A stretch of 64,000 nucleotides of DNA from Cupriavidus sp. EM10 (GTDB taxonomy: Bacteria > Pseudomonadota > Gammaproteobacteria > Burkholderiales > Burkholderiaceae). How positions within the stretch are numbered: position 1 is the stretch's first letter; the number at the start of each line of letters is the position of its first letter. This document shows, one piece after another, positions 1 to 8,958 of the stretch. The stretch is taken from contig NZ_CP076060.1 in the NCBI RefSeq assembly GCF_018729255.1, forward strand, positions 1,178,001 through 1,242,000. Direction: 5' to 3'. Position numbers and translations under genes: made by a program. The notes beneath the pieces are model-generated. The model worked only from the letters and a program-made list of their open reading frames with translations, searched no databases and was not told the DNA's origin.

Positions 1-807
1 GCAGCGCTGGAGGCAGCATCGCAGACGCACACCCTGTACCGTTTCGATGTGCGCACGCGCAGCGAGTATGAATCCGGCCATCTACCCGGCTGGCGCTGGG
101 CACCTGGTGGCCAATTGGTGCAGGCCACCGACGAGTATCTCGCCACGCGTCGTGCCCGCATCGTGCTGGCGGACTTCGACGGCGTGCGCGCTCTGACCAC
201 GGCCGCCTGGCTGGCGCAGCTTGGCGGGCACGAAGTGTTCGTCTACGCACCGTCGGCCGACGCGGCTCTCGTGACCGGCCAGGAGCCAGTCCGTGTGCTG
301 GCATCGCGTCCCGCTGCTGTCTCGGTATCAACACAGCAGGCCGCGCAACGGCTGACCTCCGGCACGGCGAGGCTGTTCGACGTGGAGCGAAGGTCAGCCT
401 ACGAGAAGCGTCATGCAGCGGGTGCGTACTTCGCCGTCCCGGATCGGCTCGAAGCGCTGATCGCCGACGTTCCGGCCGAGCACGCCATTCTGGTCACCTC
501 CTCTGATGGCGTGCTCGCCCGCGTGGTGGCCGCGGAACTGGCGGCGCGAACGGGCCGCGATGTCCGCTACGTGACTGGCGGCACGCAGGCCTGGGCGGCT
601 GCAGGTCTACCCGTCGGTACGGGCGGCGAGCGGGTGCTGACCGGTGACGACGACTACTGGTTCAGCCCGTATCAGCATGCCGACTTGGCACAGCGCAATG
701 CCGGCTTCCAGGCTTACCTCGACTGGGAGGTCAATCTTGTGGAACAGCTCGGGCGCGAGGGCGATATCGGCTTCCGATTGATCCGGGCCGCCGAGACAGC
801 AAGCTGA
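1..807 (+). CDS. Rhodanese-like multidomain protein, 3' part (5' end outside window)
   Basis: The frame is open to base 1, so the gene starts upstream; 268 residues are visible. Two rhodanese-type domains are seen: residues about 14-80 (with DVRTRSEYESGHLPG) and about 125-205 (LFDVERRSAY, then a YVTGGTQAWAAAGLP ending). Rhodaneses move sulfane sulfur through a loop cysteine. Here the first loop reads ADFDG (residues 57-61) and the second TSSDG (166-170), so neither visible domain has the cysteine. If the protein is active, the catalytic domain must lie upstream; otherwise these are structural or regulatory domains. It converges on a monooxygenase gene and sits near a cysteine/methionine-type lyase, which fits a role in sulfur metabolism (inference). 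Confidence 0.8.
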   Translation, partial: AALEAASQTHTLYRFDVRTRSEYESGHLPGWRWAPGGQLVQATDEYLATRRARIVLADFDGVRALTTAAWLAQLGGHEVFVYAPSADAALVTGQEPVRVLASRPAAVSVSTQQAAQRLTSGTARLFDVERRSAYEKRHAAGAYFAVPDRLEALIADVPAEHAILVTSSDGVLARVVAAELAARTGRDVRYVTGGTQAWAAAGLPVGTGGERVLTGDDDYWFSPYQHADLAQRNAGFQAYLDWEVNLVEQLGREGDIGFRLIRAAETAS

Positions 808-830
808 GGCCAGCGGCAAGGACTCGGGAC

Positions 831-860
831 GACACAAAGGGGCAATGCCCCCTTTGTGTC
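831..860. terminator. Bidirectional hairpin between convergent genes
   Basis: Arms GACACAAA (831-838) and TTTGTGTC (853-860) continue into GGGGC/GCCCC around an AAT loop, with one bulged C. The stem is about 13 bp and sits between the rhodanese stop and the convergent monooxygenase stop, so it can end transcription from both sides. The T-run is short. Confidence 0.7.
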
Positions 861-862
861 AT

Positions 863-2287
863 TCAGCCACGCCAGATGGCATGCTCGTAAAGGTCTGGAT
901 CGAAGTCGGGCGTCACGTCAGCGAGCGCGCGTGCCTGGTGCAGCTCCAGGTCGGCGTGAAACAGGTCGTGGCTGACGCGCGACACGATCCGGGGGATGTC
1001 GCGCCGCATGCTCGGGATATCCCCCAGTGGAATGCCAGTGCTGGCGTATCCAGCGGGATTGAATATGTGGATCGCGCCGAGCCAGGGAGCGGCCCCCCGA
1101 TGCTTTTCGGTGTATTCAAGGCCGGCGCCGAGATAGGGCGAAGCGCCAAGCGCGTCATCGCGCTCGCCCGGTAGTGGTTCGTACCGGTCGCGCCAGCGGG
1201 CGATCAATGGTGCGATGCTGGCCAGTTCGGCGCGGTCGGCAGGGTCGGTGGTGTAGCCCGTGCCGGCGATCACGAAGTCGAACGCAAATGTGTGGTCTGC
1301 CACATGGGCTTCAACGCCGCCGTCTCGTAGCGTGGCAGCCTGCCACGGCGAGGACAGATGCAGATGGAAGTTCGGGTGGACGGTGGCGCGCTTGACGGCA
1401 TCGGGCGGCGGCGTCGAGCCGGCGCGGCGATAACGTACCGCGTGCTGCCAGCGCTGCGCATCGGACAGGCTTGCGTAGTTCTCGAAGAAGCCGGGGTACA
1501 TGCGTGGCTTGGCCACGGCCTGCGCCGCAATGTGATCACGCCGGGAGAACAGCCGTACCGCCTGCGCGCCAGCTTCCAGCGCCACAGCCGCCGCATCGAA
1601 CGCCGAGGCTGCCGCGCCGATCACCGCAACCGTCTTGCCGCGTAACTCCGAAAAGTCGATGGCATCGGCCGTATGCGCAGCGAGTCCCGCCTGCGCAGCG
1701 GCCTGCAGGTAGGCCGGTATGAATGGCGCACCGTTGCCGGCTACGCCATTGGCCAGGATCAGCTTGCGCGCCGTTTCGAAGTGCCTCACACCGCCGACTT
1801 CCAGCGTTAGCCGCAGGGCAGACGGACCAGCGTCTTCAGCCGGAGCGATGTCGACGAGCCGGGTGCCGTGGCGAACGTCGATATCGAGAAAGTCGCGGAA
1901 CCAGGCGATATACGCGGCCCAATCGGCGCGCGGAATGCGGTCGAGCGCCGCGAAGGCGTCCAGGCCGTGTCGGGCTTCGAACCACTGCTGGAAGCCCAGC
2001 GCGGTGATACCGAGTTCCGGTCCTACCAGCGATTTCAGCGTGCGCAGCTTGTGCATCCGTGCGCGCGTAAGCCAGACGCCGGCGCCGGAAGGGTCTGTTG
2101 CGGCGTCGATCGCGGAAACCCCGCCGATGCCGGCCCGCCGCAGTGCGTGGGCGATGGCAGTGCCGCCCTGGCCGCCGCCGACAATCATGACATTGTGGTC
2201 GATGCCGTCGCGTTGGGGCACCCAGTTGTCGGGAGCCGGGCCAAGCAGCCGCAGCGTGTCCCGCGCGAATTGGTCGATGTCGCTCAT
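863..2287 (-). CDS. FAD/NAD(P)-dependent monooxygenase-like oxidoreductase
   Basis: A 474-residue protein. The N-terminal FAD-binding motif is VGGGQGGTAIAHAL (near residue 38) and a second dinucleotide fold starts at VAVIGAAASAFDAAA (near residue 225), the layout of flavin-containing monooxygenases and related oxidoreductases that hydroxylate small substrates. The start was placed at MSDIDQ, which has AGGA upstream; longer in-frame extensions overlap the neighbouring gene. It begins 7 bp after the cystathionine beta-lyase-like gene, so the two are probably co-transcribed as the end of the amino-acid transport operon. The substrate is unknown; a sulfur or nitrogen compound released by the lyase is a guess from context. 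Confidence 0.8.
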   Translation of the reverse strand: MSDIDQFARDTLRLLGPAPDNWVPQRDGIDHNVMIVGGGQGGTAIAHALRRAGIGGVSAIDAATDPSGAGVWLTRARMHKLRTLKSLVGPELGITALGFQQWFEARHGLDAFAALDRIPRADWAAYIAWFRDFLDIDVRHGTRLVDIAPAEDAGPSALRLTLEVGGVRHFETARKLILANGVAGNGAPFIPAYLQAAAQAGLAAHTADAIDFSELRGKTVAVIGAAASAFDAAAVALEAGAQAVRLFSRRDHIAAQAVAKPRMYPGFFENYASLSDAQRWQHAVRYRRAGSTPPPDAVKRATVHPNFHLHLSSPWQAATLRDGGVEAHVADHTFAFDFVIAGTGYTTDPADRAELASIAPLIARWRDRYEPLPGERDDALGASPYLGAGLEYTEKHRGAAPWLGAIHIFNPAGYASTGIPLGDIPSMRRDIPRIVSRVSHDLFHADLELHQARALADVTPDFDPDLYEHAIWRG

Positions 2288-2294
2288 GTCAGTC

Positions 2295-3493
2295 CTAGGC
2301 GATGGTCCGTTGGAAGGCTTGCCGCAGATCCGCAATCAGGTCGCGTGGATCTTCCAGCCCGACATGCAGGCGGATGACCGGCGCGTTGTTACCGTGTTCC
2401 TGCCAGTCTCGGGAGGCGTTGAGGCGCTCCGGAGGCGCTACCAGCGCGAGGCTCTCATAGCCGCCCCACGATGCGCCGATCGAAAACAGCCGCAGGGCGT
2501 CAACCAGCCGGCTGGCGGCGGCGTGGTCGCTGGTTTGCAGGGCAAACGAGACCAGTCCGCTGGCGCCCGTGAAATCGCGTTTCCAGAGCGCATGACCGGG
2601 GTTGTCGGGCAGTGCGGGATAGAAGGTTCGGGACACCTGCGGCTGTTGCTGCAGCCATTGCGCCACCTCCGTCGCGTTGCGCTGGTGCTGCGCCAGCCGT
2701 ACGGGCAGCGTGCGGAGCCCGCGCAGCGCCAGGTAGGCGTCGTCGGCACCGATGGTGAGGCCCAGCGCCTCGTGCGCGGTCGCGATGCGCTCGGCCAGCG
2801 TCGGGCTGTCCACCACGACCGCGCCCTGCATGACGTCGGAGTGACCTGCGATGTACTTGGTCGCCGCCTGGATCGAAATATTGGCGCCCAGCCCTAAAGG
2901 CTGCAGGAACCAGCCGCCGCTCCACGTGTTGTCGATGGCGACGGGCACGCCTTTGGCGCGTGCAATGGCCGTCAGCGCGGGCAAGTCGAGGACATCGAAC
3001 AGCAGGGAGCCTGGCGATTCCAGATAGACCAGCCGCGTGTTCGTGCGAATCAGTTCATCGAGGTCGTCATGTGCGGGGAGAAATACTCGACTTCCACGCC
3101 GAGCCGCTGCAGCAGCGTCTGGTCGACCCGGCGCAGCGGCGCATAGACCGTGTCGGAAACCAGTGCGTGGTCGCCGGGGCCGAGGAGCGCCAGCAGCACC
3201 AGTGTGATTGCCGACAGGCCGGAGGGCGCCAGGAAGGCACGATGCCCGCCTTCGAGGGTGCACAGCGCGTCTTCCAGCGCCTCATGGGTGTCGAGGCCGT
3301 GACGCCCATAGGTGGCAATCCGCTCGCCATGCGAGCGCCGGTGATGGCGGTCGGTCAGGGTCTCGACGTTCTCGAAGCGGACGGTACTGGTGCGCACCAC
3401 GGGCACGTTGACGGGGCCGGCACCATCGTGCAGTCGTGGCGCACCGGCATGCAGCAGCCGCGTATGGATGCCGTCCGTGGGATTCTGGCTCAT
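2295..3493 (-). pseudogene. Cystathionine beta-lyase / Cys-Met PLP lyase (one-base frame break)
   Basis: A Cys/Met-metabolism PLP enzyme of about 399 residues, split in two frames. The first frame runs from MSQNPTDGIHTRLLHAG to EVEYFSP; the second continues from AHDDLDELIRTNTRLVYLES to the stop. It carries the PLP-lysine motif TKYIAGHSDVMQG and the C-terminal region typical of MetC-like lyases, which split C-S bonds in cystathionine or cysteine conjugates. The break lies at the G4 run 3075-3078 (C4 on the coding strand). One more base there gives a continuous reading FSPAHDDLDEL. The gene sits 12 bp after the ABC ATPase gene, in its operon. Probably intact in the organism if the missing base is a sequencing error; otherwise a recent pseudogene. 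Confidence 0.8.
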
Positions 3494-3505
3494 GGATGAT
3501 CCTTG

Positions 3506-4372
3506 TCAGCCTTGGGTGGTTGCGGGTGCCGGAGCGAATGCGGCGTTGAACTCGGCGGGCAGGCGCGGAATGGCACCCAGCGCCCGGCGCAAGAAGGCTC
3601 GCGTGCGCTCGTGGCTGGGATTGCCGAAGATTTGTTCGGGCGGCCCATGCTCGACGATTCGACCCGCTTCGGTGAAGTAGATGTGATCGCTGATCTCGGC
3701 GGCAAAGCGCATCTCGTGGGTAACCAGGACGCACGTCATGCCGTCTTCCACGAGTTCGCGGATCACGGTCAGGACTTCGCCGACGGTTTCGGGGTCAAGC
3801 GCCGACGTGACCTCGTCGAACAGGATCAGCTCGGGCCGCATCGCCAGCGCCCGGGCAATCGCCACGCGTTGCTGCTGACCGCCCGACAGTTCGCCCGGAT
3901 ACGCGTGCGCCTTGTCGGACAGCCGCACTTTGCCCAGCAGCGCATGCGCTTCCTGCTCGGCCTCGCGCCGGCTGCGGCCGATCACCCGGGTGGGGGCGAT
4001 AACCAGGTTTTCGAGCACGGTCAGGTGCGGGAACAGGTTGTACTGCTGGAAGACAAAACCCACGCGCTTGCGCAGCGCAATCAGTTCGTCCTCGGTGCGG
4101 AGCGTTTCCACGGCGGTGTCGCCAACGCGGATCTGCCCCTGCTGCGGTCGCAGCAGGCCGGTAATGCAGCGCAGGATCGTGCTCTTGCCAGAGCCGGATG
4201 GCCCGATGATGGTCACGGCCTCGCCGCGCCGCACCTCGACATCGATACCCTTGAGCACCGTGTTGTCGCCGAAGGTCAGGTGCACGTCGTGCAATGCGAC
4301 CAACGGCCTGGCGGGCGAGTCGGCGGACGCCTGCGTCTGGCGGTTGCGCAGAAAGGAATCAGTGGCGGTCAT
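3506..4372 (-). CDS. Polar amino-acid ABC transporter ATP-binding protein
   Basis: A 288-residue ABC ATPase of the GlnQ/HisP type that powers periplasmic-binding-protein-dependent amino-acid import from the inner membrane face. It has Walker A GPSGSGKST, signature LSGGQQQR, Walker B LILFDEVTSALDPE and the switch histidine in LVTHEM. The start was chosen at MTATDSF, which overlaps the preceding permease gene by 14 bp; the longer reading would run deep into that gene. It is the third transport component of the operon after two permeases and two binding proteins. The substrate cannot be read from the ATPase; the neighbours suggest a sulfur-containing or polar amino acid. Confidence 0.93.
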   Translation of the reverse strand: MTATDSFLRNRQTQASADSPARPLVALHDVHLTFGDNTVLKGIDVEVRRGEAVTIIGPSGSGKSTILRCITGLLRPQQGQIRVGDTAVETLRTEDELIALRKRVGFVFQQYNLFPHLTVLENLVIAPTRVIGRSRREAEQEAHALLGKVRLSDKAHAYPGELSGGQQQRVAIARALAMRPELILFDEVTSALDPETVGEVLTVIRELVEDGMTCVLVTHEMRFAAEISDHIYFTEAGRIVEHGPPEQIFGNPSHERTRAFLRRALGAIPRLPAEFNAAFAPAPATTQG

Positions 4373-5171
4373 GACGACGCTCCAGCGCACGCGTGGCGCG
4401 CGCGATCGGATAGCAATAGGAAAAAAACAGGGCCAGCAGCGTGAAATAGACCAGCACAGTAAAGTCGGTGCGGGCCACGGTATTGCTGGCCACCTGGGCG
4501 GTATCGACCACGTCGTGCACGCCAACCAGCGAGGCCAGCGACGTGCTCATGGTGATGCTGGCGTAGAGGTTCATCCACGGCGGCAACATGCGCCGCAGGC
4601 ACTGCGGGAGCACGATCAGCCGGAAGATCTGGCTGCGCCGGAACGCCAGCGACTGGGCTGCCTCCCACTGGGCGGCCGGAATCGACTGGATCGCGCCCCG
4701 GAATATCTCGGCCACGTTGGCACTGGCAGGCAGGGCAAGGCCCAGCACGACCTTGATCCAGTCGGGAAACGGCACCGTCCACTGGCCAATGTGAAGTTCA
4801 AACGGAAACACATAGGTGGTGAAGTACACCAGCACCAGGATGGGTGCGTTGCGGAACGCCTGTACCCACAGCCGTGCCAGGTGGCGTGTCCAGCGACGGG
4901 TGGATAGCGACAACGCGCCGATCAACAGGCCAGCCAACGTGCCGAGTGCCATTGCCAGGATGCTGATCTCGATATTGGCCCACATGCCGCGCAGCAGCGC
5001 GGGCGACCACGTCCACAGGTTTCGGAATGCAGCCGGGGTGCTGCCGGTGGCGGTCCAGAAACCGATCGCGGCCAGCACGCACAGCGCGGCCAGCACCCAG
5101 GGCCTGGCAAGGGCGTGCCTGACGGGGTGAGGCGCGGTGCGCCAGGGCAGGGCAAGCGGGTTACTGGCCAT
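4359..5171 (-). CDS. Polar amino-acid ABC transporter permease (second subunit)
   Basis: A 270-residue inner-membrane permease of the HisMQ family. Several hydrophobic helices are visible, with the cytoplasmic EAA loop EAAQSLAFRRSQIFRLIVLPQ that docks on the ATPase. The hydrophobic segment VLAALCVLAAIGFW near the N terminus is the first membrane span. It overlaps the upstream permease by 11 bp and the downstream ATPase by 14 bp, typical of translational coupling. With the other permease it forms a heterodimeric channel for amino-acid uptake. Confidence 0.92.
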   Translation of the reverse strand: MASNPLALPWRTAPHPVRHALARPWVLAALCVLAAIGFWTATGSTPAAFRNLWTWSPALLRGMWANIEISILAMALGTLAGLLIGALSLSTRRWTRHLARLWVQAFRNAPILVLVYFTTYVFPFELHIGQWTVPFPDWIKVVLGLALPASANVAEIFRGAIQSIPAAQWEAAQSLAFRRSQIFRLIVLPQCLRRMLPPWMNLYASITMSTSLASLVGVHDVVDTAQVASNTVARTDFTVLVYFTLLALFFSYCYPIARATRALERRHDRH

Positions 5172-5907
5172 AGCCGGGCATCCTCAAGCGCAGTTCCAGC
5201 CAGCGGCCCGTGCGGCTGACCAGCCAGGTCAGCACGCCGAAAAACGCCAGGATCAGCAACAGTAATTCCAGCACGTTGTCGCGCTGGGTCCAGATCATGA
5301 TGGACTCGTACGTGACGTCGCCCACGGCGATGGCCGACGCGACGGCCGTCATCTTGACCAGGTCGACGAGGTTGTTGACCAGCGCCGGCAGCGCAAAACG
5401 GACGGCCAGCGGCAGTTCCACCTGCAGCAGCAGTTGCCTGCGCGAGAACCCCAGCGAGCGCGCGGCCTCCAGCGTGACGCGCGGAACGGCCTCGATGCCG
5501 GCGCGCAGGGCCTCGGCATGAAACACCGCCTTGTGCAGCGACACGACGCCCACCACCCAGAAGAACGGCGTCAGCGGGTTGCTGCTGCCCAGGCTGCTCA
5601 GATGCTGGGTGATCAGCATGTTCAGCACGAGAAAGCCGCAATAGAGCTGCACCAGCGTGGGCGTGTTGCGGGTCAACTCGACGAACGCGCGTGCTGGCGT
5701 AGCCAGGGCCTTGTTGCCGGATGTGAGCATTGCCGCCAGGGCGGCACCCGCCAGAAGGCTGCACGGGATGGTCAGCGCGCACAGTTGCAGCGTGACGACC
5801 AGTCCATGCAGGAACGCAGTGCGCTCGGTGGTATCGAGAACGAAGGCGTAGTTCAGGCCCAGGGATTTCAGCGCCGCGATCCCGGAAACGATCCAGGCGT
5901 CGATCAT
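5161..5907 (-). CDS. Polar amino-acid ABC transporter permease (first subunit)
   Basis: A 248-residue HisMQ-type permease. It has the EAA motif LEAARSLGFSRRQLLLQVELP and the family motif FVELTRNTPTLVQLYCGFLVL. The start at MIDAWIVSG overlaps the end of the aminotransferase gene by 4 bp (ATGA). An upstream extension is open but lies wholly inside the aminotransferase gene and carries no permease sequence. It pairs with the permease encoded immediately downstream. Confidence 0.92.
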   Translation of the reverse strand: MIDAWIVSGIAALKSLGLNYAFVLDTTERTAFLHGLVVTLQLCALTIPCSLLAGAALAAMLTSGNKALATPARAFVELTRNTPTLVQLYCGFLVLNMLITQHLSSLGSSNPLTPFFWVVGVVSLHKAVFHAEALRAGIEAVPRVTLEAARSLGFSRRQLLLQVELPLAVRFALPALVNNLVDLVKMTAVASAIAVGDVTYESIMIWTQRDNVLELLLLILAFFGVLTWLVSRTGRWLELRLRMPGYGQ

Positions 5908-7142
5908 GGGCGCGCCTCCACCAACGCGGGGCGCAGTGTCGCCACGGCCTGCGCAATGCGCTGCAATGCCGCTTCCAGCACGTTGTCCGCAGCGGCGAAC
6001 GACAGGCGGAAGTACGGTGAGAGCCCATAGGCCGCGCCTTCCACGACTGCAACGCCCGCGCTGTCCAGCAGCCAGTCCACCACGTCGCTGTCGGTGGCCA
6101 GCACCTGACCGTCGGGCCGCACCTGTCCGATCAGTCCGCCGCAGTGGATGTAGGCGAAGAAGGCCCCGTCGGGCGGCAGCAGATGCAACCCGGGAATGCG
6201 GTTGATCGCCGCGACGGTCGAGGCGGCACGGCGCGCATAGGCGTCGCGGGCCTGCTCGACGAAAACCCGGTCGTTGGCCAGTAGCGCCGCCGCGGCTGCG
6301 GCCTGTCCGATGGAATTGGCACCTGATGAGACCTGCGACTGGATCGCCGTCATCGCCTGCACCAGTTCGGCCGGTGCGATGCCCCAGCCGATGCGCCAGC
6401 CGGTCATCGCATAGGTCTTCGAAGCGCCATTGAGGATCAGCGAGCGCCCGCGCAGGTCGGGCGCCAGCGTCAGCCAATGCCGTCCAGGCGGGACATAGCG
6501 GATCTGGTCGTAGATTTCGTCGAGCAGCACCAGCACGTGCGGATGCCGACGCAGCACGTCGGCCAGCGCCAGCAGTTCGTGCTCCGTGTACACCGCGCCG
6601 GAAGGATTCGACGGCGAATTCAGGATCACCCAGCGCGTGCGCGGCGTGATGGCTGCTTCCAGCGCGCCCGCGCTCAGCTTGAAACCACTTTGCCGGTCGC
6701 ACGGCACGATGACGGGGTTGCCGTCGTTGACGCGCACCATGTCCGGAAACGAGGACCAGTAGGGTGCGGGAACGATAACTTCGTCGCCAGCGTCCAGCGT
6801 GGCGGCAAACGCGTCGAAGATCACCTGCTTGCCGCCGCTGCCGATGAACACTTCCGCCGGCGTGACGTGGATCGCGTGGTCGGCGGAAAAGCGCTCGGCG
6901 ACGGCGCGACGCAACGCCTGCGTGCCCGGCGTTGGCGTGTACCGCGTCTCGCCGCGTGCCATGGCTGCGATGGCGGCCTGCTGGATGGCAGGCGGGGTGT
7001 CGAACTCCGGCTCGCCGGAGGTGAGCGTCAGGACGTCACGGCCCTGACTGATCAGCGCGGCGGCACGCTGCCCGGCCGCCGCAATGGGAGACAGGCGGAC
7101 GCGGCGGGCACGCTGGGACAGCGGAATGGTCGGCGCGCTCAT
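5904..7142 (-). CDS. Class I/II PLP aminotransferase (aspartate aminotransferase-like)
   Basis: A 412-residue fold-type I aminotransferase. The conserved asparagine region NSPSNPSG (176-183) and the PLP lysine in SKTYAMTGWRIGW (Lys242) are present. The family transfers the amino group from an amino acid to a 2-oxo acid in the cytoplasm. It overlaps the binding-protein gene upstream and the permease gene downstream by 4 bp each, so it is an integral member of the transport operon and probably acts on the imported amino acid. The true substrate is unknown; AspC-like enzymes range over aspartate, aromatic and sulfur amino acids. Confidence 0.9.
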   Translation of the reverse strand: MSAPTIPLSQRARRVRLSPIAAAGQRAAALISQGRDVLTLTSGEPEFDTPPAIQQAAIAAMARGETRYTPTPGTQALRRAVAERFSADHAIHVTPAEVFIGSGGKQVIFDAFAATLDAGDEVIVPAPYWSSFPDMVRVNDGNPVIVPCDRQSGFKLSAGALEAAITPRTRWVILNSPSNPSGAVYTEHELLALADVLRRHPHVLVLLDEIYDQIRYVPPGRHWLTLAPDLRGRSLILNGASKTYAMTGWRIGWGIAPAELVQAMTAIQSQVSSGANSIGQAAAAAALLANDRVFVEQARDAYARRAASTVAAINRIPGLHLLPPDGAFFAYIHCGGLIGQVRPDGQVLATDSDVVDWLLDSAGVAVVEGAAYGLSPYFRLSFAAADNVLEAALQRIAQAVATLRPALVEARP

Positions 7143-8017
7143 GACTTGCGGCCTTCCGTGAAGACCGCGAAGTCCTGCGGCGCCACATCGAACTTGCCCT
7201 GACGTGCGTGATCGTGCGCCGGCCGGATGTAGGCGCCTTCCGGCACGCCAAACTTGCGTGCCTGGTCGAGCAAGAATCCCGTGCGATGCCAGTCCCGGAT
7301 GGCCTTGTCGGCGAAGGCCACGGTGTCCTGCTCGCCGCGTCGCGTCCACACTACAGTTGGCGAGGGAATCAACTGGTCTTCGGTGGCCAGCGCAAAGGCG
7401 GTCCACTCGGCGCGGTTGGGACCATTCAGCGTCTGGTACAGCGCCGGCTGGATATGCACGGATGCCGCGCACGTGCCGCCCTTGAGCGCGAGCAGCGATT
7501 CCGGAATGCCGCGCAGGCCCTTGACGATGGCGCCGTACTGCTCGGCCAGCGGCTTGGCGAAGTTGCTGCCCTGGGAGACGCAGGCCACCTTGCCGCGCAG
7601 GTCCTCCCAGCGTTTGATGCCGCTTTGCCTGGACACCATGGCGGCGCCGCCGACCAGGTCGTAAGGCGTGGGGGCGAAGCTCAGGATCTCGCTGCGTTCC
7701 TGCGTCCACTGAATATTCGCCACCAGCAGGTCGACCTTGCCCGCCTGCAGGAATTGCACGCGCGTGGACGCCGTCACCGGAACGGTTTCCAGTTGCACGC
7801 CGAGGCGACGCGCCAGATCGGCCGCCAGTTCCGTCTGGTAGCCGCCGGTCTTTCCGGTAGCGGTATCGAGGATGCCGAACGGCGGGCTGGGGCCATCGAT
7901 GCCAACTGACAGCTTGCCGCGCTGGCGAATCTTGTCGAGCGTGGCGTCGGCCCAGGCGGCATGGGCCGTGGCGAACCCGGCCAGTAGCAGGGCGGCCGAT
8001 GCGAGGTACTTGTTCAT
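7139..8017 (-). CDS. Periplasmic amino-acid-binding protein (SBP family 3)
   Basis: A 292-residue solute-binding protein. The signal peptide MNKYLASAALLLAGFATAHAAWA is followed by TLDKIRQRGKLSVGIDG, the family-3 hallmark, and the ligand-arginine region ASTRVQFLQAGKVDLLVAN. It delivers an amino acid to the two permeases downstream. It ends in a 4-bp overlap with the aminotransferase start. It is clearly related to the gene just upstream (shared TLDKI-QRGK, GKVDLL and WEDLRGK blocks), so the pair looks like a tandem duplication giving two receptors to one channel. Confidence 0.92.
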   Translation of the reverse strand: MNKYLASAALLLAGFATAHAAWADATLDKIRQRGKLSVGIDGPSPPFGILDTATGKTGGYQTELAADLARRLGVQLETVPVTASTRVQFLQAGKVDLLVANIQWTQERSEILSFAPTPYDLVGGAAMVSRQSGIKRWEDLRGKVACVSQGSNFAKPLAEQYGAIVKGLRGIPESLLALKGGTCAASVHIQPALYQTLNGPNRAEWTAFALATEDQLIPSPTVVWTRRGEQDTVAFADKAIRDWHRTGFLLDQARKFGVPEGAYIRPAHDHARQGKFDVAPQDFAVFTEGRKS

Positions 8018-8030
8018 CGCGTGCTTTCCC

Positions 8031-8855
8031 TCAGCCCTTGAATCTTGCCTGCAGTTCGGACAGCACCGGCTGCGGCGGCGTAATGCCCAGCCGCTTCTCG
8101 GTGCCGATCAACCATCCGGTGCGATGCCATTCCTGCACTACCTTGTCCACGGCGGCGACGGTATCCGTCTCACCCTTGCGCGCCCAGACCACCGACGGCG
8201 CCGGCAGGATCTCGGTCGTAATCGGTGCGGCATAGCCGGCCCACTCGGTATTGGAGCGCAGCAGCGGATGAATCAGCGTGGCGTCATGCACGGCTGCCAC
8301 GCATTGGCCGCCGCGCAACGCCAGCAGGGATTCGGATGCCGTTTTGAACCCGCGCACCTGCGCGCCATACTGCTCCTGCAGCGGCTTCACGAAGCTGCTG
8401 CCCTGCGAGGCGCATACGGTCTTGCCGCGCAGGTCTTCCCACTGATGGATGCCGCTGGTCTTGAGCACCGCAGCGGTGCCGCCGACGCGGTAGAACGGCG
8501 TGGGTGCGTAGGACAGCAGTTCGCCACGATCCGGGTTGTATTCCATTGAGGCAATCAGCAGATCGACCTTGCCAGCCTGCAGGAACTGCACGCGATTGGA
8601 CGGGTTGACCTGTACGAGCTCAGCTTCCACCCCGAGGCGCTTGGCCAGGTCACGGGCGAGTTCGGGGTTCCAGCCGACCAGTTGCTGGGTGGCCGGATCG
8701 ATCGATCCAAATGGTCCTCCGTTGACCAGCACGCCGATGGCAACCTTGCCGCGCTGCTTGATCTTGTCGAGCGTGGCGTCGGCGCGTGCCGGCTGGGTGG
8801 CGAGGAGAGTCAGTGCGAGCGCGGCAATGGCGCGCAGGGTGTAGGTGGATGTCAT
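8031..8855 (-). CDS. Periplasmic amino-acid-binding protein (SBP family 3), tandem paralogue
   Basis: A 274-residue solute-binding protein, first gene of the ABC operon. It starts at MTSTYTLRAIAAL with a secretion signal ending near ARADA, then TLDKIKQRGKVAIGVLV and GKVDLLIAS. An upstream in-frame start would add 20 residues and spoil the signal peptide. It lies 13 bp ahead of its paralogue. Divergence in the ligand lobe suggests the two receptors may bind related but different amino acids (inference). Confidence 0.9.
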   Translation of the reverse strand: MTSTYTLRAIAALALTLLATQPARADATLDKIKQRGKVAIGVLVNGGPFGSIDPATQQLVGWNPELARDLAKRLGVEAELVQVNPSNRVQFLQAGKVDLLIASMEYNPDRGELLSYAPTPFYRVGGTAAVLKTSGIHQWEDLRGKTVCASQGSSFVKPLQEQYGAQVRGFKTASESLLALRGGQCVAAVHDATLIHPLLRSNTEWAGYAAPITTEILPAPSVVWARKGETDTVAAVDKVVQEWHRTGWLIGTEKRLGITPPQPVLSELQARFKG

Positions 8856-8958
8856 GGGGCAGGTGAAGTTGGCGCCAGGAAACCGATGCCCTAAGAAGGC
8901 ATCGCCGCGCGGCAAGGGCAGGTTTGCTGTGGAAGGAGTGGGGGGCGTCGCGCTGCAG

